Positions 32,645 through 42,871 of a DNA stretch of 64,000 nt are shown piece by piece; position 1 is the stretch's first letter, and every line of letters starts with the position of its first letter. Origin of the DNA: Diplodia intermedia (lineage: Eukaryota > Ascomycota > Dothideomycetes > Botryosphaeriales > Botryosphaeriaceae); NCBI GenBank assembly GCA_021495925.1, contig JAKEKT010000067.1, positions 62,001-126,000 on the forward strand, read 5' to 3'. A model generated the notes under the pieces. That model searched no databases, had not been told where the DNA came from, and saw nothing but the letters and a program-made list of their open reading frames with translations. Position numbers and translations under genes: made by a program.

Positions 32645-34917
32645 TCAGCGTCTGGGTGCAAGCCACTTGTTGACCTCGTCCCAAGCTGCTCCATCTCTCA
32701 CCAGACCGGCATCGCTTGCCTTTTTGATACCGGCGTACACGGCATCCCAGAGCTTGAAGGCAATGTCGAGATCGCCGATGAAATCAATGCTCTCAGGGAA
32801 CCAATCACGCGCCGCGCGAGTCTTGGTGCTGGCCTTTGCCTCAGGAGTCGTCGGGTCGGGCTGAATGTGAAGTTCATCGAGGTACGACTTGACCGCAATG
32901 CCCATAGCACAGTCGTTGGGGATGCCAAAGGGTAGCTTGATCCCAAGGTCGATGTAATCGCTGCGGTCACGCTCAGCATCACCATTGAGAAGGAGCGTCG
33001 CAAGGCTGACTTCAGCAAGATCACGAAGGCTGCTGCGCACGGAAGAGATGACGGAGTGGTAGCCAAGCAAGTGTCTGCTCAGCGGGCCGGTGAAGCCGAT
33101 GGGCCTGTGGCGGAGTTTGCCTAAGCAAGCGACGCGAGATACGAGCAGGTTGTTGCGCTTGTCGGTCTCGGAGCCACGGATGGGCGGGCCGCCGTACGAG
33201 GGGAACATGTTCTTAGAGGTGAGGATGTTGAGGCGGGCAAGCTCCATGGCGATGAAAACAGCCTCCTCCAGCTCCGGGCGCCCATTGAGCGCCGTAATGG
33301 CGGCGTTGAGAGCCTCGCCCCACTGCGTGAGGTCGTGCTTAGCGTCAATGAAGTCGCGCAGCTGCAAGAACCGCCAGACGGAGTTGTAAAGAAGCTCATC
33401 ACTAGCGCTCAGAAGCTTCGAAGGATCCTTCTTGGTCAGTGTCTTCGCGGCAAAGTCGGCATCCTTCAGAGACTGGATCGCGAAGCCAATCGTCTCGGCT
33501 CCCTCCAACGACTTGACCTTCTCTTGGATTAGCGCTGCTTTCACGTTCCAATTACTGAGAATGGGCCGGAAGTCCGACGTGTCCCTCGGAGTGATGGTCT
33601 TAGCATTGTGGCGGTCGAACCATGTGTAGAGAAAGACGTTCTTGTGCTGGTAGAAGCGGTGCAGAGACGACGCCAGAAGGGAGATAGTGGTGTTGCGCAG
33701 GGGAACAAGCTGGTCGCGCACGAGCTCACGGTATTCCTGAGATTCACCGCCGTCCAGCGGGGCAATCTCAATGATCTCCGCGGACGTGCGTGCAGTGAGA
33801 ACTCTTGAGCCAATAGCGCCCCTGGAGAGGTAGAAGTAGACTTCGTCGGGAAGACGCTGGCTCATGAATTCGTGGACGTCGGCGGGTGCGCGGTCATTGT
33901 TGAGGACTTCGACCTTGCCATCAAGGGTGAGGATGATATGATGCTGAATGGACATCTTGGCGCGCATGAACTTGTCGGTGTAGTTCATAGAGCGGAGCTT
34001 CGGGTCATCTTGGTAGTTCTGGCAGACGGACATGCCGGTGCGACCTAGCGACATCATCATTTCGACAGCACTCCTAATCTTGGGTTTGTTCCTGCGAGTT
34101 TCCAGCATGGGCAGGGGAGGCAGCAGCTCAGAGCCTGCCAACAGGCACGCGTCGATGAATTGGTCGGGCCCCAGGTTGCCCAGATCGCTCATGCATTGCC
34201 GCCTGCCCATCCATGTGAACTCGCCGCGCTCCCAATCCCACGCCGTGATCGCCCTCTCGATATCGAAGAAGAGTAGCTCAGACGGACCAGCAATGGCTTG
34301 GTAGAGGTGCTTTGCATTCTTCTCGAGGTATGCAAGCTGCAGCACTATCAGCCTAGGGCCCTTTCTCCGCCAACTGATGCACATACCTGGGCCCACGCAG
34401 TGTAGGGCGCGACAATGAACTCGGCGCCAGCCTCGTTCAAAAGGAACTGGAAGTTGCGTAGGTAGTCGTCGGTCCTGGTTGAGGCTGTTGCAGGAAGCGC
34501 ACGTTAGAACGCATCTATTGCGGTAGGGGTGTAAGACAACGTACGAGCCTCTCCGAATGTCTGCACAGCGCGCTCGGCCTCGCTCTGGTTGTAGAGCTCC
34601 CAAGCTTCGGCGGTGACGCGCGAGGCGTCGTCTGAGGTGCGGAACGATCTGTCGCGCTTGCCGAAGTCCAGACCATTGAAGACGAAGAACGGTGTGATGT
34701 TGTGGCTCTTCCAGCGCTGCAGGTCGTCGAGCACAAGGCGCTTCATGGAGAAGGGCAGACCGCCCAGGGCGGGGAGCAGCGGCTCCTTCCATTGCGGGTC
34801 GTTGAGCAGGCGGGTGAGGTGGTCGGCGGCATCGATAGCGACAGAACAGCCGGAGAGCTCGTCGAGCTTGGAGTGCTCGGCCAGGTTGGCGGCCCAATCG
34901 TCCTGGGTAGAGATCAT
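32645..34917 (-). CDS. MKT1: Mkt1-like post-transcriptional regulator (XPG/PIN-like fold)
   Basis: In yeast Mkt1 works with Pbp1 on mRNA stability and translation and has a nuclease-like fold. Exons are 34545-34917, 34387-34484 and 32645-34336, giving about 720 residues. The XPG-N-like part shows LSGCSVAIDAADHLTRLL and ITPFFVFNGLDFGKRDRSF. The XPG-I-like part shows GAEFIVAPYTAWAQLAYL, ELLFFDIERAITAWDW and LGNLGPDQFIDACLLAGSELLPPLP. The Mkt1-specific central and C-terminal domains end in RDGAAWDEVNKWLAPRR. Several Asp/Glu of active XPG nucleases are not obvious, as expected for Mkt1. It is divergent from the oxygenase gene, 341 bp apart. Confidence 0.93.
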
Positions 34918-35258
34918 GCTGTGAGGCTAGGCGGTCGGGAAGGAGGAAAGGGCGGCTGGCAATTAAAGACAAGGCAAATTGAAGGAAAGGAAGCGCAGAG
35001 AGGGGACGCACTCCGCCGAGGGGAACGGGGCGGCTGGGCAGCGGGGTGGGGAGGGCGGCGCCTTGAGGCTGCTGCTTGGGGTGGTTGTCGAGGAGCTGGG
35101 GCAAGCTGCGTGGTCAGTGTCGCACCGCCGAATCGACGCCCGCAACAGCAACGCGCTACGAAGTAGTGACCGCCCGCCCGCACCAACGACGGGAGGCCCC
35201 TGCGCTCAGCCCTACGGCCGCCGCCGCTCTCAACACCACTCATCCACCCCGCTTCACA
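34918..35258. promoter_or_regulatory. Bidirectional promoter between MKT1 and the oxygenase gene
   Basis: A 341-bp spacer between divergent start codons, purine-rich on the MKT1 side and C-rich next to the oxygenase start. No specific factor site recognised. Confidence 0.5.
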
Positions 35259-36519
35259 ATGCCGTCCGCCACCGATTCCGTCGCCGTGATTCCCGTTATC
35301 GACGTCGCGTCGCCCACGCCCGAGATCGCCAGTCAGCTGCTCGACGCCGCATCCACCCATGGCTTCGTCTTTGTGAGCAACTACGGCGCAATCCTACCGC
35401 CTGAGCATGTCCGGTCTATCTTCGAACTGGTAGCGCCGAAGCCCACCTTTTGCTCAGGCCGCCATCTGACGTCTCAAGTCCCGTAGATTTTTCAAGGCAC
35501 CCACCGAGGTGAAGGCCGAATGCTCTTATCAGAAAGGCAAAAACCAGGGCTGGGTTGGCATGCACACCGAGACGCTCGACCCCAAAAGCCAAAAGGTAGC
35601 TACTTCCACCGGCAAACCCAGATGGGCGTGTGTCCGCACTTTGTTTTCCGTTCTGACCGATGGGAGTCCATCTGTCGGGAAGTGGCTTTGATTTGACCTG
35701 CGTTTTGCCGCCACCCCACCTTCGAGAGTTATCCTAACAATCTTGCAGCGCGGTGATTTCAAAGAGTGCGTCTCTCTCCCTCAAAGTGATCCCTGAGCTG
35801 GCTCTTATACCGTTAGCAGAGCCTTTAACATCGGTGAATACACTCTCTCCAACCAGGCCCCGCAGCCGCTGCCGGCGCCCCTGGCACCGCATGAATCTCA
35901 ACTTGGCGAATTCCAAGCGCGGTGCCACGCCCTTTGCAACCACCTACTCCGCCTTTTCGGCCTCGCTCTACGCATTCCAGCTTCTGATGGCGGTGACTCC
36001 TGGTTCGCAACGCGACACGATCGATCTGCAGGCACGTCCGGATCGATCCTCCGCCTGTTGTACTACCCGGCGCTACCGCCCATAGACAGCACCGACATCC
36101 GCGCCGGCGCCCACTCCGATTACGGCAGCGTCACGCTGTTGTTCCAGCAGCCGCGGGGCCAACCCGGGCTCGAGATCCTGACGCCCGAGGGAGCATGGGC
36201 ACCCGTTCCTGTGAACCCAACAGGTGACGAGGCGCAGCCGCCTGTGCTCGTGAACATCGGGGACTTGCTGAGTTACTGGACGGACGGGTTGCTGAAGAGC
36301 ACAGTGCACCGGGTTGTGTTCCCGCGGCAGGAGGCAGGCGGGGTGGGAGAGGACAGGTACAGCATTGCGTATTTCTGCCACCCTGTAGATGATGCGAGAC
36401 TGGTGCCAGTGCCGAGCGATGTGGTGAAGGAGCAGGGTGGAAAGGAGGGAGCGGGGGAAAGGACTACGGTGCTCACCGCCAAGGATCACCTGTTGGAGCG
36501 TCTGGCGGCGACGTATTGA
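35259..36519 (+). CDS. 2-oxoglutarate/Fe(II)-dependent oxygenase (isopenicillin-N-synthase-like)
   Basis: A cytosolic oxidoreductase of about 334 residues; substrate unknown. Exons are 35259-35429, 35479-35595, 35749-35765 (a 17-bp micro-exon) and 35820-36519. The DIOX_N part is VIPVIDVASPTPEIASQLLDAASTHGFVFVSNYG, followed by the joined FELSRRFFKAP. The Fe ligands are His and Asp in GAHSDYGSVTLLFQQ and the distal His in KSTVHRVVFP; the 2OG-binding Arg is in RYSIAYF. The first acceptor was chosen as CTCAAG|TCC at 35478. The later CCGTAG acceptor breaks the frame, while this one gives the family-typical SRRFF. No biosynthetic neighbours are present, so a secondary-metabolite role is not supported. 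It is divergent from MKT1. Confidence 0.88.
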
Positions 36520-38843
36520 TTGCTAGCGAGGCACAGTTGCTCAACATCATCCTGTCACCCATTTCGGAGCAGTTGAGGCCGACATTCCTGCTTACATGCA
36601 TTTGGAGCGCTGCAGACTGCGTGGTCGCTGCTTTTCCCTCTACAAGGAAGCCGTTCCATTCACTCAACATCCTCGCCACCCTTCCAGTGGTCTTCCGCAA
36701 CCCTCATTCGCTCATTTCTCGGATTTCCAAGAGGCTCCGAGACCGAGGGTTTTCATTCGCCGTAGCACTTGTTTGCCGTTGCCGAATGAGGATTGCCGCA
36801 TCTTATGCCGTCTCGGCATGCTGCCGGTTAATGTGCACCACCCAACAGCAGCGGGACAGCCGGTAAGAACCGGGCCGGGTCGAAGCGGGCCCAAGCCTTC
36901 AAATAGCCTGCACAGACAAATCTCACGAGATCATGAGAGGATAATGGCCCATTTTATCAGGGGAATACTTAATGCTCCAGATGCCTGCCGCTGAGCCCCG
37001 GTTGTCCTCCTTCCCTGTTCTTTTGCCCTCGACGTTCCATCCCCTCCCACCGGCAACCCTTAACGCTTGCAGTTGAATAGGCTGTGTTACTGACCGCCCT
37101 ACTGGGGCTATATCTGGCCTAGGAAGCTTGCGATCTTAACAGGTAAGGTAGCAAAAGGACTTGAGTAATTCTAACTTCACATGAAAGACTTGTAAATAGC
37201 CGGAAGGTATCAGCCACTATCTTGATAACGTCCAACCACCGTTTTGACATCTAACAAATCGCCAAAAGCCGTACGGCCTGCATCATCGACCTGTGCAACT
37301 GCAGCCTCCGAGGTTCCGTATACGTACCGCTCGTCCTGAACATGTCGTGCCAATCGTTCCGCCACCATGCCTCTGGACTTTGAACCTATCATACAACCTA
37401 GCCGTGTCACCGGGATTGTTGCAGAACCGGATGCACCGGAGACGTCCCTGGGATAACACGTCAGCGGATCGTCACCTCGAGCTTGACTGGACCTCGATGT
37501 TGCACAGAGCCCCAAACCTCGGTGTCGAATCTTGTCATGCTCGTATGGCAACTCGCACTCATCGCTCTGGTGTATTGGCCAGACATAGGACCTGTGGGCA
37601 CCAACTGAACGAAGTGGGATTCATGGAGTCAAGGAATCCAACGGCCACGGAGGACAGGTTCATGCTTTGTCAAAGCTGCCGACGATTCAGCGAAATGTTC
37701 CATTCTGGCCTAAGGTCTTGAGACATTTTCCATTTTGGTCATCCCGGAATCTTGCACGGACTGGACTGAGGTCATCGCAGGAATGACTGTAGACATGGCC
37801 CCCAAATATCTTTGAATACGACGTCCATACTGAACGGTGGAGGATTGGCCAGCTGACAGTGTGGCAGGAGTTGAGCATTGCTTTTCCTCCAGGGACGAAC
37901 ACGGAGACCAACTATTTTTCTTTTCTTTGGCAACTTCCTGGATTCACAGGAGATTAGCTGGGTTGGGACACCTTACAAGGGCCAGGCTTGTGAGTATCAT
38001 CATCACACACCCGGCAAATGCCGATGTCCGCGAGGAGCAAAATCATGAATCTGGCGCTCGGTCCTCAACAGCGACGAAAATCAACCGGCGAGACATCCGC
38101 TGAAAGGGGCGTCCTCTGGATCTTCATCATCTGTTCGTTTAACCCGATAAGGGCCGGGCGATCTCCCGGGCGCTCACGATTCTCCACAAACCCTGCCTGG
38201 GCTCAGCGCGGCGACATCGGCGCCGAACTAGGATCCTGTGCTTGACACGCACATTCTCTCTTTGAGGATGACGTTGACTCAGTGGATGGGCAGAGAAACT
38301 CTGCTTCGCGGACCCGGCCATCGCGATTCGTCCTGGTTCCCGATGCAGTAGAGGCGATAGCTGGTCCCGAAAAAAAAAAAAAAGGAAAGGGCTTCGGCAG
38401 GATGGAGGCAGGGACACAGCGAAACCCTGGCGCCGTGGGACTGGCGCGTTAACAGCGGTAATTTGAAGAATCACTGATCAAGCTGATATCTGTGAGCGGT
38501 AAGTAGGGATGCGAATCCAGTGTGCGAGGAGGCAGTGATTTCTCGGCGGTTCGTGGACGGAGGGCAGGGCGCGTCCGCTCGAGCTCTGAGACAGGGTGTC
38601 GGTGAAGAATCGCAAAGTTGGGCTGTGGGCTCGTATCTCGACAGCTCGTTGGACTCAGACGTGGCGCGGCCAGACCAGAAAGTTGCAGGCATGGGCAGAG
38701 CCGGTCAGCAGAGGATTGTGGCACAGTGCGGCGAGGACAAGGCGGCAGAAGGGATCGACGAATGGACATGGCCTGGAAGCGGGCCGGCAAACGGGCGCTA
38801 CAACAGGGAACAACAATGGGCGAAAGGTCGGAGGGGCTCGGCG

Positions 38844-38878
38844 CTGGCAGCTGGCAGCTGGCAGCTGGCAGCTGGCAG
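38844..38878. repeat. Five tandem copies of CTGGCAG
   Basis: The 7-bp unit CTGGCAG is repeated five times without interruption in intergenic DNA. It is a candidate length-variable minisatellite. Confidence 0.9.
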
Positions 38879-39287
38879 GCTGCGAAGGGGGCGCCGTGGC
38901 TCTGCTGGGGGCAGGGGATGGGTCGATCGCATGAGGCAGCATCACTCCACCTCCTACAGGCACGACACGAGTAGTGATTGGCCGGGCGCGCGAGATGCAG
39001 GTGGTGAGGTGACCTGGAAGTGGCCGTGCACACAGGATCACCCTACTTTCTCGCGGCCCCGAGGCAGCTCCGACGGCTGCGACGCGCTCCCGATTCCTCC
39101 CGCCCTCGTACACCTGCGTCGCACATCCCGATTTCAAGCTTCTGTGGCTGCCAAAAAACCACTCACGCGATGAGCCAACAGCCTCCGAACACGCCACGGC
39201 CGTGCGAGACGCATGCGAGGCGGCCCGCAGCCCTTGCTCGCTCCTATTATCGGCCGCCTTAGCAGCACCGCAAGCCACCATGCCCTA

Positions 39288-39295
39288 CATATATA
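39288..39295 (+). promoter_or_regulatory. TATA-like element (CATATATA)
   Basis: It lies about 130-140 bp upstream of the F-box-like gene start, a plausible core-promoter distance in fungi. A short frame beginning just before it (ATG at about 39280) ends at 39414; it would be an upstream ORF only if transcription began left of the TATA element. Confidence 0.4.
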
Positions 39296-39426
39296 CACCC
39301 GCCCAATGCGGCTGCCACTGGCACATCTGCTCACCAGCAAACAACATCACTGAACATCACTGCAATCAATTGGCAATCAACCACCCTCGACAGCCTCAGT
39401 CCACCAACACCTGAGAGCAAGCAACA

Positions 39427-40194
39427 ATGGCTACGACCACCACCACCATCTCGGCCAATCAACAGCCGGCCACCATGACCCTCCGCGGCGCCTCACCACC
39501 ACCGCAACCCCAGCAACAACAACAAATCTCGCCCTTCCTCCGCCTGCCGGGCGAGCTCCGCAACGAGATCTACGAGATGCTCCTCACGCCGCCGGATCTG
39601 ACCCAGCAACAACGCCGCGCCGCCAGCTACCACTCGTCGGCGTGTCGCAACCTGCCCAAGGCCGACATCCACCCGGCCATCCTCAGCACCTGCAAGCAGA
39701 TCCACGACGAGGCGACGCTCATCCTGTACGCCCGCAACACGTTTTCCGCCCACGGCAGCCTCCTCACCAAGATGCCCTTCCTCATCGAGCCGTCCAAGCC
39801 CATTCTGCGCAACTCCGTCTCCTCGCAGATCCGCAACTGGCGTGTCAGCATCCGCCTCGACACCGACCCCTTCTTCACCGCCCAGGACGTCGCCGCTGCC
39901 TTCTCCGGCGCCGAGTCGCTCGAGGTCGACTGCTGGCAAGCCCAGTTCGAGGCCTGCGACTACAGCGCCCTGCGTCTCTTTGAGGAAGTCCGCGGCGTCG
40001 GCAGCGTCAAGGTCACCGGCAGCGTCGAGCCCGGCTTCGCCCACTGGTTGGAGCTGGTTATGGAGAGCCCCATTGAGACCGAGGAGGAGAGGATGAGCGG
40101 CAGCTCCACCCCCGCCTACGTCGAGATGGAGGGCGAGGACGGCAGGAGAGCTGCCAAAGGCCCCGGCGGCTTGCCGCTTTGGGTGTTCCACTAG
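39427..40194 (+). CDS. F-box-like / DUF7730-type fungal protein of unknown function
   Basis: A single-exon 255-residue protein. A Thr/Gln/Pro-rich N-terminus (about 35 residues, with a five-Gln run) precedes FLRLPGELRNEIYEMLL, the short F-box-like entry motif common in large Dothideomycete families. It continues with IHPAILSTCKQIHDEATLILYARNTFSAH, then RNWRVSIRLDTDPFF and GAESLEVDCWQAQFEACDYSALRLFEEVRGVGSVKVTGSV, matching this family's conserved core. Proteins of this sort are very numerous and their roles are unknown; some may be ubiquitin-ligase adaptors. The start follows a TATA-like site by about 130 bp. No signal peptide or membrane segment is visible. Confidence 0.85.
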   Translation: MATTTTTISANQQPATMTLRGASPPPQPQQQQQISPFLRLPGELRNEIYEMLLTPPDLTQQQRRAASYHSSACRNLPKADIHPAILSTCKQIHDEATLILYARNTFSAHGSLLTKMPFLIEPSKPILRNSVSSQIRNWRVSIRLDTDPFFTAQDVAAAFSGAESLEVDCWQAQFEACDYSALRLFEEVRGVGSVKVTGSVEPGFAHWLELVMESPIETEEERMSGSSTPAYVEMEGEDGRRAAKGPGGLPLWVFH

Positions 40195-40948
40195 AGAGAT
40201 GCATGGAAAGGAAAAAGAGAAGAGGATGCATGTCTTTTGGCGCCGTTTAGAGCAAGACGGTTGATTTTCCTTCCACGCGAGATACCACGGATTTTGGCGT
40301 ACTGGTTTTAATTTTGAAAGCATGGAAAAAAAAGGCGTTGGATGAACAGGGCAATACTCATGGAGCGAGCTCAATAGAGAAGGTTAATACGATAGACGAG
40401 CCGCAAAGAAATCAAGATTTCTGATCAATTTTGAACCATCTCCAGTGATCCAAATGACCCTCTTGCCTGGCTGATCAAGAGCCCACTGTTAAAACAGCAG
40501 CATCATAGCTGCCGTGCTCGGTTAAATAGAATAGTTCGCACGGTCCAGAAAGGAAAGGAAATATTTGAGATTAGAGCGCGCCAAGAACATCATTCGAACA
40601 TCTTTTGATTGCATATGAGCTACCATACGGTAGCTGCTATGTCTGGTCGGACAACCGTGCCTTCCATCTGATTGACACAGGATTAACCCGCCACCAACTT
40701 TTTTTTTTTCGTTCGCTGATTGTCGAAGCCCGAGGAGCAACTGTACACAAAAGAAGCCCGTTACCCGACCATCCAACGCCGCATGCGCCGTATCATTCCC
40801 ATGAATTGTTGTGAGCAGCAGGGAGATCCTCATTCATTCTCCAGCTGACACCTTGTGGCCGGCAAAGCGGCACATATATGACAACACTGCTCATTTTCTA
40901 ATCCCCTCATGAAGACACGAAGAAATTACTTCAGAGTGCGTCCTCGGT
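40195..40948. other. Intergenic region between two convergent genes
   Basis: About 750 bp of AT-leaning 3' flanks, with short T- and A-runs (for example 40701-40710). No gene or RNA seen. Confidence 0.5.
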
Positions 40949-41751
40949 TCAGCGCCTCACGCCCTTGGACGCCTTGAGCACGGCCTTGACGGCGCCCTCG
41001 TAGGCTTCCTTGTACTCGGCCTCGTCGCCAGGCTTCTCGTCGACACCGCCCTTCTTGGAGCCGCGGTCCTTGCAGATCATGACAACGGAGGTGGGGCGCT
41101 TGGTGTTGCCGGCGGCGCCGAGCTCGGCGCGCGAGGTGACGAAGATGTAGGGGATGTTGTGCTCCTCGCAGAGGACGGGGATGTGCGAGATGACGTCCAT
41201 GGGGCTGATGTCGGCGGCAATGACAACGACGGCGGACGGATCCTCGATCAGCGACGAGGCAGGCTGGTTCGTCGGCGACTTGCGCACCGCCTTGACAACC
41301 TCCTTGACGCCACGCTTGAGCGTCTTGTGCTTGGCGGCTGTGTGTGCAAGAGAGCGAGTTAGGCGTGCTTCTACTCGGATGTGTGCGCCGTGGCCGCGCA
41401 CCAATGGCGCGGCGCACGGGTGCAGCAGGTGGACGTACCCTTCTTCACGGTCTTGAAGACCTTCTTGGTGGTCTTGTCGTCGGCCAGCGGCACGGCAAAG
41501 GGCACCAGGTTGGCGGCATTGACGGCCGGGTGGGCGGTCTCGTCATCGCTCTCGTCGGCGGCGGCGGACCTGATGGCGACGGTGGTCTTGACGTCGGCGC
41601 CAGAGCTGGCATCGCTCACGCTGGCGAGGAGAGCATCGGCGACGTGCTCGGCCTTCTTCTCCTTCTTGTCCTTCTTGCTCTTCTTGATGCCGTCGGACTC
41701 GGAGCGCTTCTCCTTCTTCTCCTTCTTGTCCTTGACCTTGTCCTTGGCCAT
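40949..41751 (-). CDS. NHP2: H/ACA snoRNP protein Nhp2 (L7Ae family)
   Basis: A core protein of H/ACA small nucleolar RNPs, which guide pseudouridylation of rRNA and snRNA; nucleolar. Exons are 41439-41751 and 40949-41337 with a 101-bp intron, about 233 residues. The N-terminal 85 residues are an unusually long Lys/Glu-rich extension (KDKKEKKEKR, KKSKKDKKEKK) that may serve as a nucleolar signal. The L7Ae/L30e/S12e domain shows AAKHKTLKRGVKEVVKAVRK, VVVIAADISPMDVISHIPVLCEEHNIPYIFV, SRAELG and PTSVVMI. The end KAVLKASKGVRR is typical of filamentous-fungal Nhp2. The intron splits the Ala codon before AKHKTLKRG, a common position. Confidence 0.94.
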
Positions 41752-41960
41752 TGTGCTGCGACTGACTGTCCGGTTGGAAGCGGTGGAAAAAAGAAGGGAA
41801 GGCAGCGGAGGTGGGGGGTGGCAGTGGTGGAGCTGGGTGCGAAGGGCCGTCGCGGTCGTGAGAAGCTTCAGAGCCGGTGCGGGCCTCCAAAAATTTCGAG
41901 CAACTTTGCGGTCGTCCCGACGTTGAGCCGTGTCTCTCTCTCTACCTCACCGCCCGCCCT

Positions 41961-42449
41961 CTAGGTTCTGCCACTCATCACCGTTGCAGCTACAGCTACC
42001 TTTGACCTTACTCTTCCGGCTGTTTCCTTAATCTCAACCAGCTCGCGAGCCTCGACCAGCGTCTTGTTTGCCTCAGAAACCATGCTGAATCGGAACACCG
42101 CCAGCGAGGCGGACTTCCACGCGGGCGCTAATTCCCGTCGGTTCTGCATCATCGTTGCGACCAGGTAGACAAGAGTCAGCGTCTGAAGGACCCCTGGGAA
42201 GAACAGCCACCACCAGCGCACGCGCACGCGCGTCTCTTGAATCAGCATGCTGCCGAGCGCCGCGTCGCCGTCCCCCGTTGTCCGCACATCGTTCGACAGA
42301 CTCAATGCAATGTTTCGCACGAATAGCTCCACCTTGGCTGGCAAGTCCGACAGCGATCCGGTTTGCCCGAAAGCTTTCGCTGCGTCCTGCTGCACCTGAT
42401 TTGCGGCCAGGTAGACGTCCGATGCCCAGCTCGTCGGCCTTCTGCCGAA
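41961..42449 (-). pseudogene. 3' relic of a DUF3176 membrane-protein gene
   Basis: An open frame of about 162 residues with no good start encodes what looks like only the C-terminal end of a DUF3176 protein. It has the last membrane segment and its flanks: ETRVRVRWWWLFFPGVLQTLTLVYLVATMM, then APAWKSASLAVFRF and a charged tail to a stop at 41961. Full DUF3176 proteins are about 600 or more residues with three further membrane segments near the N-terminus. Upstream on this strand an in-frame TAG occurs at 42450-42452, and the RAD5 3' end is only about 420 bp away, so no room is left for the missing part. I read it as a truncated remnant; a very short novel gene is less likely. Family naming is from recalled pattern. 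Confidence 0.65.
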
Positions 42450-42871
42450 CTACACGGCTGATGGACTATTCCTATCATACCATGTACAGGGCTGCACCAT
42501 TCTTTACTCTATGCTGCAATGTGGCGCTGTTGCTGTTGCGAAATTTCGTCCGTACAAAGATATAGGCTATGCAACCCCTTGGATGGGGTACTTCAAGCCA
42601 CGCATATTCTCTTCAGCTATCACAAGTATACTCAAGTGATCAGAACAAGCAATGGTATTCTGCTCCCTGGAAAGCACCTCCCAATCTCCGTCTCACCCTC
42701 AATGCAAGAAATGCTCCCATAGAAAGCCACCCAGCCGGCCAGCCACCCACAAAAAAAAGAAGAAAAAATAAACAAACAGTAGAAAAAAGATACACGTCCC
42801 ATATCCATACCCTGTACATATTCGACACGGCACTTAACCGTACTAGGATTTTCCGACCACAATCCAGAACT
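42450..42871. other. 3' flank of RAD5 and upstream side of the DUF3176 relic
   Basis: About 420 bp of AT-leaning sequence, with A-rich runs near 42752-42790. No upstream DUF3176 coding sequence can be recognised here. Confidence 0.5.

Larger units (their letters stand above)
36520..39426. other. Gene-free region of about 2.9 kb
   Basis: No supported gene. Scattered open frames of up to about 220 codons (near 38520-39170) lie in GC-rich sequence and have no motif. It holds a 14-base A-run (38370-38383), a short tandem repeat (38844-38878), an inverted CCAAT (ATTGG, near 38977) and a TATA-like element close to the next gene. Confidence 0.5.

Noticed and set aside
26364..36519. A secondary-metabolite gene cluster around the oxygenase and antiporter
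   Set aside because: The neighbours are HEM3, MKT1 and other housekeeping genes. There is no backbone synthase, P450, methyltransferase or cluster regulator.
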